Below, piece after piece: positions 17,603 to 26,900 of a stretch of DNA of 36,829 nt (position 1 is its first letter; the number at the start of each line of letters is the position of its first letter). This DNA is from Sphingobacteriaceae bacterium (GTDB lineage: Bacteria; Bacteroidota; Bacteroidia; Sphingobacteriales; Sphingobacteriaceae): the NCBI GenBank assembly GCA_017745075.1, contig JAGIAD010000018.1, forward strand, positions 1 to 36,829, read 5' to 3'. Below the pieces are notes generated by a model that made no database searches, was not told the origin of the DNA, and saw only the letters and a list, made by a program, of their open reading frames with translations. A program made the position numbers and the translations under genes.

Positions 17603-17989
17603 TTCTTTTTATCAAAGAAAAAGAAATTCAGGAAACAAATATCGAATCACCAACGGCAACCCCGTGCTGCTGACAACGCACTACCTATACAGCCAATAAA
17701 CATGCACTTTAGTATGTTATTCTGTTGAAAGTGGTTCTTTGTTTCTCTACCATATTAGCAGGAATCAGAGAATCAGGTCTGTAAAATACCCAGCTTACTT
17801 ACAGCCTTGTGATTTGCCACCAGTATCCTTTCTCTTTACCCCATTATTGCTATTTTCACTTTCTCTGCATTTAAATTTATTATTCAAAAAGCACATCATA
17901 TCATACTAACAATGATTTTAACCTTTTTATAAGCGGTTACCATTAAGTAAGCAGTAGGTGGTTTAGTAATTAATTTGTAAATTGGTTAT
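17603..17989. other. Gene-free stretch with remnant of the duplicated oxidoreductase
   Basis: 387 bp. The first part (17603-17840) shows no coding signal that I can support. At 17841-17859 the words CCATTATTGCTATTTTCAC repeat the first codons of the oxidoreductase gene at 15832 (minus strand). From there to 17989 the sequence is a diverged copy of the divergent promoter region 15833-15967, now serving only the HxlR gene. Confidence 0.75.
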
Positions 17990-18154
17990 ATGAAAAAACA
18001 GAAAATAGAAATTTCAGATTACTGCCGTTTACAGATCCAGGGTGTTAAGGATACGCAAGACCTGTTAAATGGAAAATGGAAAAAAGTTATCGTAGTTGCC
18101 TTGTTTTACAATCCCAAAATACGGTTCATGGATTTAGTTCGTCATATAGAAGAC
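17841..18154. repeat. Diverged duplication, copy 2 (oxidoreductase remnant / HxlR)
   Basis: Partner of 15814-16131. This copy keeps the complete HxlR coding sequence but only the first codons of the oxidoreductase. Its operator-like palindrome has lost the left arm (ATAAgcggTTACC). Confidence 0.85.
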
Positions 18155-18373
18155 ATTGCGCCAAAAGTTTTGTCTAAAGAATTAAAAGACTTAGAGGCAA
18201 ATCAGCTTGTTAAACGAACTGTTTTAGACACGATGCCTATCACAGTTGAATATGAACTTACCGAATATGGAAAAAGCCTGAATAAAATCGTTACAGAAAT
18301 GGCAAAATGGGGAATTTATTACAGGGAGGCAATTTTAGGTCGTAAAAACTTTTATAGTGTTTCGGAAAATTAG
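17990..18373 (+). CDS. HxlR-family winged-helix transcriptional regulator
   Basis: A 127-residue one-domain regulator. It has the family Cys near the N-terminus (Cys12 in ISDYCRLQIQ), then LNGKWKKVIVVALFYNPKIR, where most members have GGKW. The recognition helix region is IAPKVLSKELKDLEANQLVK, and the wing is TMPITVEYELTEYGKSL. Length is normal. HxlR proteins often sense electrophiles or redox signals through the conserved Cys and control divergent oxidoreductase genes. Here the divergent gene has been lost except for a few codons, so the likely targets are the distant oxidoreductase at 15185-15832, the DoxX and SnoaL genes, and itself (inference). Confidence 0.93.
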   Translation: MKKQKIEISDYCRLQIQGVKDTQDLLNGKWKKVIVVALFYNPKIRFMDLVRHIEDIAPKVLSKELKDLEANQLVKRTVLDTMPITVEYELTEYGKSLNKIVTEMAKWGIYYREAILGRKNFYSVSEN

Positions 18374-18512
18374 CGCTCACACTACGCGCCTTATTTTCCC
18401 CAATCTATACCAGACTTACTCATTTCCGGTTGTATAATTTTGCTCAATAGCACTCCACAAACAATTATACAGCGATGTGGGCAAGTAGTCAGAAACTTAA
18501 AGTTAACAACAT

Positions 18513-18542
18513 AACCATGTTTCAATTACTTGAAACACGGTT
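18513..18542 (-). terminator. Stem-loop 3' of the second SusCD operon
   Basis: AACCATGTTTCAA and TTGAAACACGGTT form a 13-bp stem with one mismatch (G-U on the minus strand) around a 4-nt loop, 33 bp after the beta-helix gene stop. The following T-run on the minus strand is weak, so termination is probable but not certain. Confidence 0.55.
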
Positions 18543-18575
18543 ATGCGCTAATAAATATAACTAATTACCTGCAGT

Positions 18576-20636
18576 TTATGGGCGTTTAACTACACTCCAA
18601 TCTGCACTCCAGTAACCAGTTGGTAATGAGGCGGTGGTTTCTACATACCCAAAATTCTGTTGGGTATTTAGAAATTTACCGGTATAGCGGTTTTGTAATC
18701 GGGTGTAGCTACCATTTGTAACTAAAGAAAAATCACAGCTCCATTGATCAGGCGCAACCAGCACATTGTATTCTTCATAACCAAGTTTATTCTCTTCTTC
18801 CAAATATTTCCCGGTTTTACGGTTTTTAAAACGGGTGTAGCCATTATGCAGCTCCTGAGACCATTGTGCAGATGTAGAATCAGCACTAATTTGGGTGCAT
18901 TCTACTTTACCTGTATTGTTCTGAAGATTAATTAGTTTCCCTGTATTCCTGTTAATAATAACATAATAACTGGTAGTGTTAACACCAACAGGCCAGATCG
19001 CCCCAACAGTTGGTATTTGGCCGGTTATATTGTTACCGGTAAAATCGAGGGTTGCATTATTGGTAAATGAAAATCCATTATTGATACATGGCGAAGAGGC
19101 CTGTAATTTGAAAGCGGTTATTGCTGTGGCAAAATTAACATCATTACCGGCGGCGTTTAATAAAGTAGCCCCAAAGTTACTTCCTGCAGCAAAAAGCGGA
19201 TTCGATGTAATTGCATTAACCTGTGGAGTAAAATAATTGGCAGCGGAAGAAAAATTTGCAGCCGGATAAAAGCAATTGTTTTTAAATTCGCTGGATTGAC
19301 TAATTGGAGCTTCACTAAATGCAGTTAGTGTTCCTCCATCTAAAAAGAATATATTGTTATAGAATTTTATTGCCCAACCAGAAGAAGAGCCTCCATAGGA
19401 TCCGAGAATCCGGGTTGAAATGCCCTGGCCAATGTAGAAGATGTTATTATATATTTTAAGTCCGTTATTATTGCTTGGCGATAATGCAAATAACCGTTTC
19501 GTAACACCACTGCTGCCGCCATCGTTTACACTCACATTATAACGCACGGTAACGTTATTTGCAGACGGCATCAATAACATAAAGCCATGGGCATTGTTAT
19601 GTGAATAATTGTACTGGAAAATATCCCCGTTTGAAGCACCTTCGTCATCATCATCATCAAAGGCTGTACCATCCTGGCTTCCACCAGATTGATCACTTAC
19701 TTCATTATACTGTACTATTGAGTTAGTACTATGCGTTAGCCATATACAAGCTCCATTACCCCACGAAGTTCTAATTACCCTGTTCCTTTCAATCAAGCCG
19801 TTAGTTATACTGCCAATTACAATCCCATTTCCCCATACATCCCTTAAAAGATTATTTTTAAAGGTTATATTGGTAGATGCGTAATTAGGATTGGATGGGT
19901 TTATAAAATGTAGGTGTGTATTGGAGTGGATACCGGCCAAACAGCTATCAACTGTATTACTATCAACAACAATATTGGTAAAAGAGCCTTCAAACCCAAT
20001 CCCCAATACTGCCTGTGTATAAATATTGTTGTTATTTCTAAAGCTCTTTACAGCACAATGCGTAATAGAAATATTGGATTGCATAGCCGAAGAAGGGCTG
20101 TTTTTAACATAAATACCAGAAATTGATGCATGGCTGGTGTTATCGCCGCTATAGCTCAAAGGATTGGCATTATTAGCGATAATTGCCAGGTTGTTAATTT
20201 GCCAGTTTGACTGGTTGCTTAACATTACAACGCCGAAAACACCACCCGTAGTGTTTTGAAACCGGGTAATGCTTAATACCGGGGCCGGGCCGGTTCCATA
20301 CCTGTCAATAACGATTGGGTTGCTTACCGTTCCGGAGCCTTTGGGCCTCAGGAGTACAGTATCACCGCTCCAGGTATCGCCAGCTTTAAATAAAATGGCA
20401 TCGCCCGGAGAAAAAGTCATACCTGAAATCTTTTTGACTGATTTAAAAGGGTCATCTGGTGTTCTTCCTGTATTATTGTCATTCCCGGTTGATGATGAGA
20501 CATAGAAAGTGCGGATAGCCGTAACCGCCCTTGCATTTGCACCTACCCCTTTCTCTACAGGTGTTTCCCTTTTGCACGACAGCACAAAGATTGCCAGAAA
20601 GGCAATGCAAAGTTTTAAGCAATAGTTTGTTTTCAT
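18576..20636 (-). CDS. Secreted right-handed beta-helix lipoprotein with ricin-like C-terminus
   Basis: 686 residues. The signal peptide has a lipobox at Cys21 (LAIFVLSCKRE). The start of the mature part, TFYVSSSTGNDNNTGRTPDD, is typical of parallel beta-helix polysaccharide lyases and related proteins. PbH1-like repeats rich in Asn ladders run from about 75 to 500 (ITFKNNLLRDVWGNGIVIG, VRYNVSVNDGGSSG). An acidic loop AFDDDDDEGAS at about 325 could bind calcium. The last 130 residues hold three repeats of a beta-trefoil type (NRNTGKLINLQNNTGK, NRKTGKYLEEENKLGY, NRYTGKFLNTQQNFGY), probably carbohydrate binding. It is the last gene of the second SusCD set. Lyase activity is likely but not shown; no family could be fixed. 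Confidence 0.83.
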   Translation of the reverse strand: MKTNYCLKLCIAFLAIFVLSCKRETPVEKGVGANARAVTAIRTFYVSSSTGNDNNTGRTPDDPFKSVKKISGMTFSPGDAILFKAGDTWSGDTVLLRPKGSGTVSNPIVIDRYGTGPAPVLSITRFQNTTGGVFGVVMLSNQSNWQINNLAIIANNANPLSYSGDNTSHASISGIYVKNSPSSAMQSNISITHCAVKSFRNNNNIYTQAVLGIGFEGSFTNIVVDSNTVDSCLAGIHSNTHLHFINPSNPNYASTNITFKNNLLRDVWGNGIVIGSITNGLIERNRVIRTSWGNGACIWLTHSTNSIVQYNEVSDQSGGSQDGTAFDDDDDEGASNGDIFQYNYSHNNAHGFMLLMPSANNVTVRYNVSVNDGGSSGVTKRLFALSPSNNNGLKIYNNIFYIGQGISTRILGSYGGSSSGWAIKFYNNIFFLDGGTLTAFSEAPISQSSEFKNNCFYPAANFSSAANYFTPQVNAITSNPLFAAGSNFGATLLNAAGNDVNFATAITAFKLQASSPCINNGFSFTNNATLDFTGNNITGQIPTVGAIWPVGVNTTSYYVIINRNTGKLINLQNNTGKVECTQISADSTSAQWSQELHNGYTRFKNRKTGKYLEEENKLGYEEYNVLVAPDQWSCDFSLVTNGSYTRLQNRYTGKFLNTQQNFGYVETTASLPTGYWSADWSVVKRP

Positions 20637-20791
20637 GATTTAAAATAAAAGGTTTATAAATGGTTAATTAAAGTTTAATGTTCGTTAAGGAGCGATTAAA
20701 ATGATAAGTCCTTTTTTTTTCACACAGGGAAACAGGATCGTTTTCCGATCGTCTTTTTACGATAAATGAAATAAGTAATCTTGGTTGTGAG

Positions 20792-22324
20792 TTATGGCTT
20801 GGTTTTTAACACGATAAGTTCAGGCCCTTTCAGCCACTTTTGCATTAATTCCCTATTGTTATTGGCAATAGCGGCCATATTCCCTAAAATAACATCGGGT
20901 TTGCCATCGCGGTTAATATCAGCAACATCCATGCAGATCCACCTGCCTAATCCAATGGTTCTGCTATCCGTAAAAGTATTAAAGTGATTATTTCCTTGAT
21001 TTAAAAGCCAGACAAAGCCTTCTTTCGGATTATTCTCAAAATCAGCTGAAAAACTGATAGCAGCCAGGTCCATCCTGCCATCACCATTAAAATCAGCAGG
21101 CATTGCCTTGTAACAGCCATTCAGATGGAGAAAGAATTTCTGTTTAAAATCGCTACCCATGTTTTTATAAATATAAATGCCATGATAGGGCTTTAAAACC
21201 GGAGAAAAATCTGCATTATCTCCACTGGTATACACAATGTCATTTTTACCATCATTGTCCATATCAACAATGTCAAAACTGCTTGAGCCATAAGAAGGTG
21301 GAAAATTAATGACCGGTTTCTGAACGAACCTGCCATTGCCCTCGTTTATAAATTGATATATGCCTTCTATATCATGGGCAAAAAGCGCCCATATATCGGG
21401 CATACCGTCATTGTTAATATCATCGATATAGATTTTTTCGGCTCCGACAATATTGGAAAGGGTAATTTTTTTATACTTGTTAATCCCGGTATTTTTGAAA
21501 AGGCTCAATTGTCCTTTCATAAAACCAAATTCGCAAACAATTATATCTTTCCGGCCATCTTTATCCACATCACAAAACAAGGCCTGTACGGGCCTGTAAA
21601 GACTGTCACAGCGTTTTACACGACCAACAATTTTGCTTTTTTTAATTGTAACTTCTTCTACAAATCCATTTGCAGTTGCACCGTTAGGCTGTAAACTGCC
21701 TATATGGGTAATCAGAAAATGATCTCCGTCGCTCTGATTGCCAATCGGACATACATTTACAACACCTTCGCAGAAAGGTAAACTCGTTTTGAAATTCAGC
21801 TTTTCATCAAAAATATTAAGTACCTTATCTGCATAGTTCGATTGAAACAGCAATTTTGATGAAGCATCAAAATAAACACAGGTGGTGAATGACTTTGCTC
21901 TCTTTTTGGGCGCTTCTAAAACGGCAAAATGATTAAGGGTGTCAATTGCTGTAACTGGGCTTTCCAGTTTTACCGGTGCCTGATCCAAATAGAACTCCAC
22001 GATCTTATTCCACGAGCTGGAGGGTATATTGGCATGAACAGGCTCAATTGCCGGATCTCTTAAATTGAGGTACTCTTTCGGAATTTTCTTGTATACACCA
22101 TTCTTATCTTTATATAAATCGGCAAAAGCCGCCATTACCGGCAAAACTCTTTTATCCCAGATGTGTTTCGGCAAAAGTGAAGGCTCGGGATAAGCGTGGC
22201 AAGAAACGCAGTAAATTTTCGATAGCTCCTTTCCAGGTAACTCAGCCGCAGACCGATTACAACTGCTATATGCCATTAATAGGCAGGCAAAAGTAAAAAT
22301 GCTTAGTAGATACCCCTTTTTCAT
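20792..22324 (-). CDS. Lipoprotein with CxxCH haem site and FG-GAP/VCBS repeats
   Basis: 510 residues. A lipoprotein signal ends at about Cys22 (LLMAYSSCNRS). Soon after is a c-type haem motif, CVSCH, in the context SKIYCVSCHAYPEPSLL, followed by WDKRVLPVMAAFADLY. From about residue 240 there are several FG-GAP/VCBS repeats with calcium-binding-like loops (DVDKDGRKDIIVCEFG, DINNDGMPDIWALF, DMDNDGKNDIVYTS, DFNGDGRMDLAAIS, DINRDGKPDVILGN), which together suggest a beta-propeller. The combination is seen in Bacteroidota secreted proteins of unknown role. It lies between susD and the beta-helix gene, so it may be a redox-active or adhesive helper in glycan breakdown (inference). Gaps of 123 and 155 bp separate it from its neighbours. 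Confidence 0.82.
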   Translation of the reverse strand: MKKGYLLSIFTFACLLMAYSSCNRSAAELPGKELSKIYCVSCHAYPEPSLLPKHIWDKRVLPVMAAFADLYKDKNGVYKKIPKEYLNLRDPAIEPVHANIPSSSWNKIVEFYLDQAPVKLESPVTAIDTLNHFAVLEAPKKRAKSFTTCVYFDASSKLLFQSNYADKVLNIFDEKLNFKTSLPFCEGVVNVCPIGNQSDGDHFLITHIGSLQPNGATANGFVEEVTIKKSKIVGRVKRCDSLYRPVQALFCDVDKDGRKDIIVCEFGFMKGQLSLFKNTGINKYKKITLSNIVGAEKIYIDDINNDGMPDIWALFAHDIEGIYQFINEGNGRFVQKPVINFPPSYGSSSFDIVDMDNDGKNDIVYTSGDNADFSPVLKPYHGIYIYKNMGSDFKQKFFLHLNGCYKAMPADFNGDGRMDLAAISFSADFENNPKEGFVWLLNQGNNHFNTFTDSRTIGLGRWICMDVADINRDGKPDVILGNMAAIANNNRELMQKWLKGPELIVLKTKP

Positions 22325-22367
22325 TTAATAGAGAAAACTTAGTTACGAAAACGGATTGGATGAAAGC

Positions 22368-22398
22368 ACATTGAATGGTTTTAAATACCACTCAATGT
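22368..22398 (-). other. Stem-loop between susD and the FG-GAP gene (locus 2)
   Basis: ACATTGAATGGT (22368-22379) and ACCACTCAATGT (22387-22398) form a 12-bp stem with a single G-U pair and a 7-nt loop, 50 bp after the susD stop. No T-run follows. It is equivalent in position to the 7111-7132 stem-loop of locus 1. Confidence 0.6.
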
Positions 22399-22447
22399 AC
22401 TTTACTAACTAATTTATTTGCCAGCTATCTGACAGATATTTAGCGGA

Positions 22448-23938
22448 TCAGTATCCTGGATTTTGCACAATGAGACCATTGCTTTCCGTTATTGCTTTTC
22501 TTGGAATTGGATAAAGTACAAATTCTGGTTTTGCAAATACAGAACCTTCATCTTTCGCATGCTGAATATAAGTTCCCCACCTGATCATATCTTCGCGCCT
22601 ACTGCCTTCGCACCAGAGTTCGAAAAGACGCTCATCCATTAGCTTATTTCTAAACTGTAGCTGATTAAATTGGCCTGGTGTGTAATTCACCACACCGGCA
22701 CGGGTTCTTACCTGGTTAATTAAATCATAAGCTTCCTGTACTGGACCCTGTGTTTCGTTAATGGCTTCTGCAAGAAGTAAAAGTGCATCTGCATACCTCC
22801 ATACCACAATATTCGTCCCCTGCTGCTCGCTAATGGCAGTTGGATCAGGGCCATATTTCATCGGTATTGCACCAATATAATTATTCGCCCTTGCATCAAA
22901 GGTAGCTCCACCTGTTGTTGTCCATTTTGCTAACAACACACTTAAGCGTTTATCTGAAGGAGCAAATTTATCATAGGTCTTCCATGGCATTTTATAACCA
23001 CCCCATTGCGTCAGATCTAAGCCATTTGGATCAACGTAGTTACCTGGTAGCGAATGGGCAAGCCATAAATTGGTATTAGTTGCATCAGTACGACATGGAA
23101 TGGCAAGAATTATTTCCTGGCTGCTACCATTGTTGGCATAGGTAAATACATCCTTATAATTTGCCTGTAAACTATGCCCTAACTGTTGTAGCTGTCTTCC
23201 TGCTGCAATAGCGTCAGTCCATCTTTTTTCATGCATGTATAACTTCATTAAGCCCATATAACAGGCATCTTTAGTCATACGCCCGTAATCAGATCCGGCA
23301 AGCTCACTACACTTTGGCAAATCGGGTATCGCTTCATTATAGTCCTTAATAATCTGTGTTACCATCCAGTCTTTGGTCGGCCTTGCAATCGGCTTGGTAT
23401 TGGGATCAGAAACTTCACTCGCACTTAGCCTGATCGGAACAGGGCCATAAAGGTTATAAAGCATCCAGCTGTAATGGCCCCTTAGTGCTTTAAGTTCAGC
23501 AGTATACCTGATCTTGAGCTTGCTATCCATTGCAATCGGCTGAATCTTTTCTATGTTTATTGATATTTGCGATACTTTGGGAATTAAGGAGTTGTAGTGG
23601 TTTAATAACTGTGAAAAATCTTCCGAAAAATTAATCTGGTTTAATTTCGGCCATCCATCCCAGCCCCAAGAACAAATCAATTCGTCACTGGTAAAACTAG
23701 ATTGAACCAGCCAACCCTCATTTGCCGCCCCATAACCGCCACCATATGTACCATCCTCAGTCATTCCCGAATACATAGCAGTAACAGCCGATTTTGCATC
23801 CTCGGCATTTTGAAAAAAACTCGTTGAAGAATACTTATCATATGTCTTTTCAACAATGGCTTTTTCGCAAGACAGGCATAGCACCGCAAGTGCTAATACG
23901 GGCAATAGTATATTTCTAAAAAAGCTTAATAATTTCAT
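22448..23938 (-). CDS. SusD/RagB-family outer-membrane lipoprotein (locus 2)
   Basis: A 496-residue substrate-binding surface lipoprotein. The signal peptide carries a lipobox at Cys24 (ALAVLCLSCEKAIVEK). SusD-type helices follow (AEDAKSAVTAMYSGMT, LKALRGHYSWMLYNLYGPVP). The C-terminal signature is DERLFELWCEGSRREDMIRW, with the usual ending FVLYPIPRKAITESNGLIVQ. It is shorter than the locus-1 SusD and clearly diverged from it, so the two loci probably take different substrates. It begins 32 bp after the susC stop in the same transcript. Confidence 0.96.
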   Translation of the reverse strand: MKLLSFFRNILLPVLALAVLCLSCEKAIVEKTYDKYSSTSFFQNAEDAKSAVTAMYSGMTEDGTYGGGYGAANEGWLVQSSFTSDELICSWGWDGWPKLNQINFSEDFSQLLNHYNSLIPKVSQISINIEKIQPIAMDSKLKIRYTAELKALRGHYSWMLYNLYGPVPIRLSASEVSDPNTKPIARPTKDWMVTQIIKDYNEAIPDLPKCSELAGSDYGRMTKDACYMGLMKLYMHEKRWTDAIAAGRQLQQLGHSLQANYKDVFTYANNGSSQEIILAIPCRTDATNTNLWLAHSLPGNYVDPNGLDLTQWGGYKMPWKTYDKFAPSDKRLSVLLAKWTTTGGATFDARANNYIGAIPMKYGPDPTAISEQQGTNIVVWRYADALLLLAEAINETQGPVQEAYDLINQVRTRAGVVNYTPGQFNQLQFRNKLMDERLFELWCEGSRREDMIRWGTYIQHAKDEGSVFAKPEFVLYPIPRKAITESNGLIVQNPGY

Positions 23939-23970
23939 AACTTATTTATTTTATCTTAAATATTGTTTTG

Positions 23971-26900
23971 TTAAAAACCAGCATTTACTCCTATTGTAAA
24001 AGATTTTGTCATTGGGTATGCAAGGTAATTTTGAAGTTCAGGATCAATGCCTCTATATTTGGTAATGATAAAAGGATTTTGTACGTTAACCGATAGCTTT
24101 AAACTCTTAATGATATTCTGTTTTGAAATTAACTTGTTATCTACCCTGTAACCTAGAGTAATATCTCTGCATCTGATAAAATTTGCATTTTCCAACCAGT
24201 AATCTGAAGTAGCAGCATAAGATGCATATGGATCAGGCAGGCCTGTAGGTAATATTGCATTGGGATTGGTAGGCGACCACCTGTCTTTGGCAATACTTAG
24301 CACATTCCAGCCGAACTGACCAAGCTGTGCATAGGTAGCAAATGCGGAAGAGTAATCCGAATTCAGTTTCTTTTGAATAAAGCCATACATATAAATAGAC
24401 AAGTCGAAATTTCTATATGAGAAGGTATTGCTAAAACCAAAACTATATCTCGGCCCATTTACGCCCAACAATACTTTATCTGCTGAGGTAATCTTTCCAT
24501 CTGGCACACCGGTCAGGTTTCCAGCTGCGTCAAATCCGTTCAGATCTTTTAAAATAATACCGCCGGGCAATATGCCGGGCATCCAGGATGGTGCCGCCCC
24601 ACTGCCATTATAGATGCCATCTGAAACATAACCGTAAATTCCACTAAACGGACCATGCGGGTCTACAAATTTATCGAGCGTTTTCAATACTGATGGATCT
24701 CGCTCTACCCACGAGTCATAATAATGAGAAAGATTAAACGTAGATGTCCAGGTAAAGCCATTGGAACTGCTTATAAAATTTTTAGTAGTTAAGTTAAAGT
24801 CCCAACCTTTACTCCTTGTTTTTCCTGAATTGAAAGCAGCCTGTTTAACAGGAAAGTCTGTGGCTAAAGGAATGTATGAGAGCAGATCACTAACTGTTCT
24901 GTTAAAATAATCGAATGATCCTGAAATCCTATTCTTAAGAATACCAAAATCCAGGCCTACGTTTATATCTCTTTGTGTCTCCCAGGTTAAATTAGGGTTG
25001 CTGATCTGGCTCAAAACAACACCTGGATAAGTAACACCTCCAAATACATAGTCTAAATCAGGAGAATAGTATTGAAAAGCGCTTCCCTGAAGTTCACTAT
25101 TACCCGTCGAACCATAACCTGCTCTAAGCTTTAATTGGTCAAATAGGGCTATTTTTTCCTTAAAAAATGGTTCCTCCGATATTATCCACGCAGCAGAAAT
25201 ACCCGGAAAGGTACCATATTTTTTATTTTCGGCAAAATTAGAAGCGCCGTCTCTCCTGATGCTGGCCGTTAAAATATACCTGTCTTTAAGCTCATATATT
25301 AACCTCGCAAAATAAGATTTCCAAATTTTTGTAGGATTACGGTATGACCCAACTGTTGGCCGAGGTGCTGTACCGAAGCCTAAATTGTTAAATAAAAAGT
25401 TGTCTGTCGCAAAATGATCATTTTCGGCACTGAAACCATCAAAATCACTCACCTGATAAGAATGACCGGCCAAAGCTGTGATTTTACTCGTTTCACCGAA
25501 ATTGTGCGAATAGTTAAGCACATATTCCATCAGCTTAGAGGTCGAGTTCGTTTCGGTTATAGTTGCCTGTCCACCTGCCCGGGCACCATATAAAAATGTT
25601 TTCGGCAAATAGGAATATCTTTTTGCCGTAGACTGGTCGTAGCTAAAATTTGCCCTTGCCGAAAGCCCTTTTAAAATGTTCCACTCTGCAAAACCGCTGG
25701 TTAATAACCTGCTGCTTTTGGTGTAATCAGTTATATCCAGAAATGAGGCCGGGTTTGGAGAGTTTTGATAATCAGGATTAATAATATAATTTCCGTTTGC
25801 ATCTTTCAGGGGTAGGTTTGCCGGATAATAAAAGGCAGACAAAATCATGCCTGAATATTCGTTGGCACCAGTACCCACATTCGCATTATTGGCATTTGAA
25901 TTTGAACTGATAACGTTCGCGCCAACTTTAAACTTCTCACCTATTGCCTGCTCTAAATTTAATCTTCCATTATATCTTTTTAGATCTGAATGTGCTAAAA
26001 CTCCTTGTTGGTTCAAATAATTACCAGATACAAAATACTTGGTTTTTCCTTCGTTGGCCGATCCCGATAAAGATAGATTATGCTGATCGGTAAAGCCCTT
26101 TCTGGTTATTGCATCAAGGGCACTTGGATATTCCTGTTGATTATCAATCTGTTGTTGTGTAAACTTTGGAACAAATGGGCTTACAGATGAAGCCGGAACG
26201 TTTCCATAATAAGGAGCTATTTTATTATCGAGCATCCATTTTTCCTGCAGAATCTTATTCCGTTCCACCATGTATTCTTTAGTCGATAATATATCATAGA
26301 AATCAAATGCTTTTTGGAAAGCATGGCTACCACTATAATCAAGGCTAGGTTTTCCTCCTTTTCCTTTTTTTGTAGTGATCAGCACAACACCTCCGCCTGC
26401 CCTGGCACCATAAATGGAAGTAGCACTTGCGTCTTTCAGGAAATCTATTGATTCAATATCATTAGGGTTAATAAAGTTCAATGGCGAACGGTCAACACCG
26501 GCTGAACCATAACGTGTACCAGAACCCGGTTCAGTTGAATTATCGTTAACAACCACCCCGTCTATTACATATAAAGCACCAGCAGATGCAAATGATGGGT
26601 TGCTCCTGATCTGCAAAGTTACGCCCGCTCCCGGCTGTCCGCTTGCCTGTAATGCGGCCACACCAGATGCACGGCCTGCTAAGGCCTGACCAATATTGGT
26701 TGAGGTTGATGTGTTTAAATCTTCTGTTTTTACCGATGATATGGCACCCGTTACGTTTTTACGCTTTACCGTACCATAGCCAATTACAACCACATCTGTC
26801 ATCTGGTTACTTACAACAGTCAGAGAAACTTCGATAACTTTCTGCCCGGTATAAGTAATCTCCTTAACTGCATAGCCTACATAACTGATCAAAAGGACAT

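Noticed and set aside
17603..17626. TTCTTTTT...AAAAAGAA inverted repeat after the SnoaL gene as terminator
   Set aside because: Nearly all A-T pairs with no T-run after it; too weak to list separately.
20708..20765. GATCG-GAAAA-CGATC repeat between the FG-GAP and beta-helix genes
   Set aside because: Only a 5-bp stem; likely chance and not comparable with the other junction hairpins.
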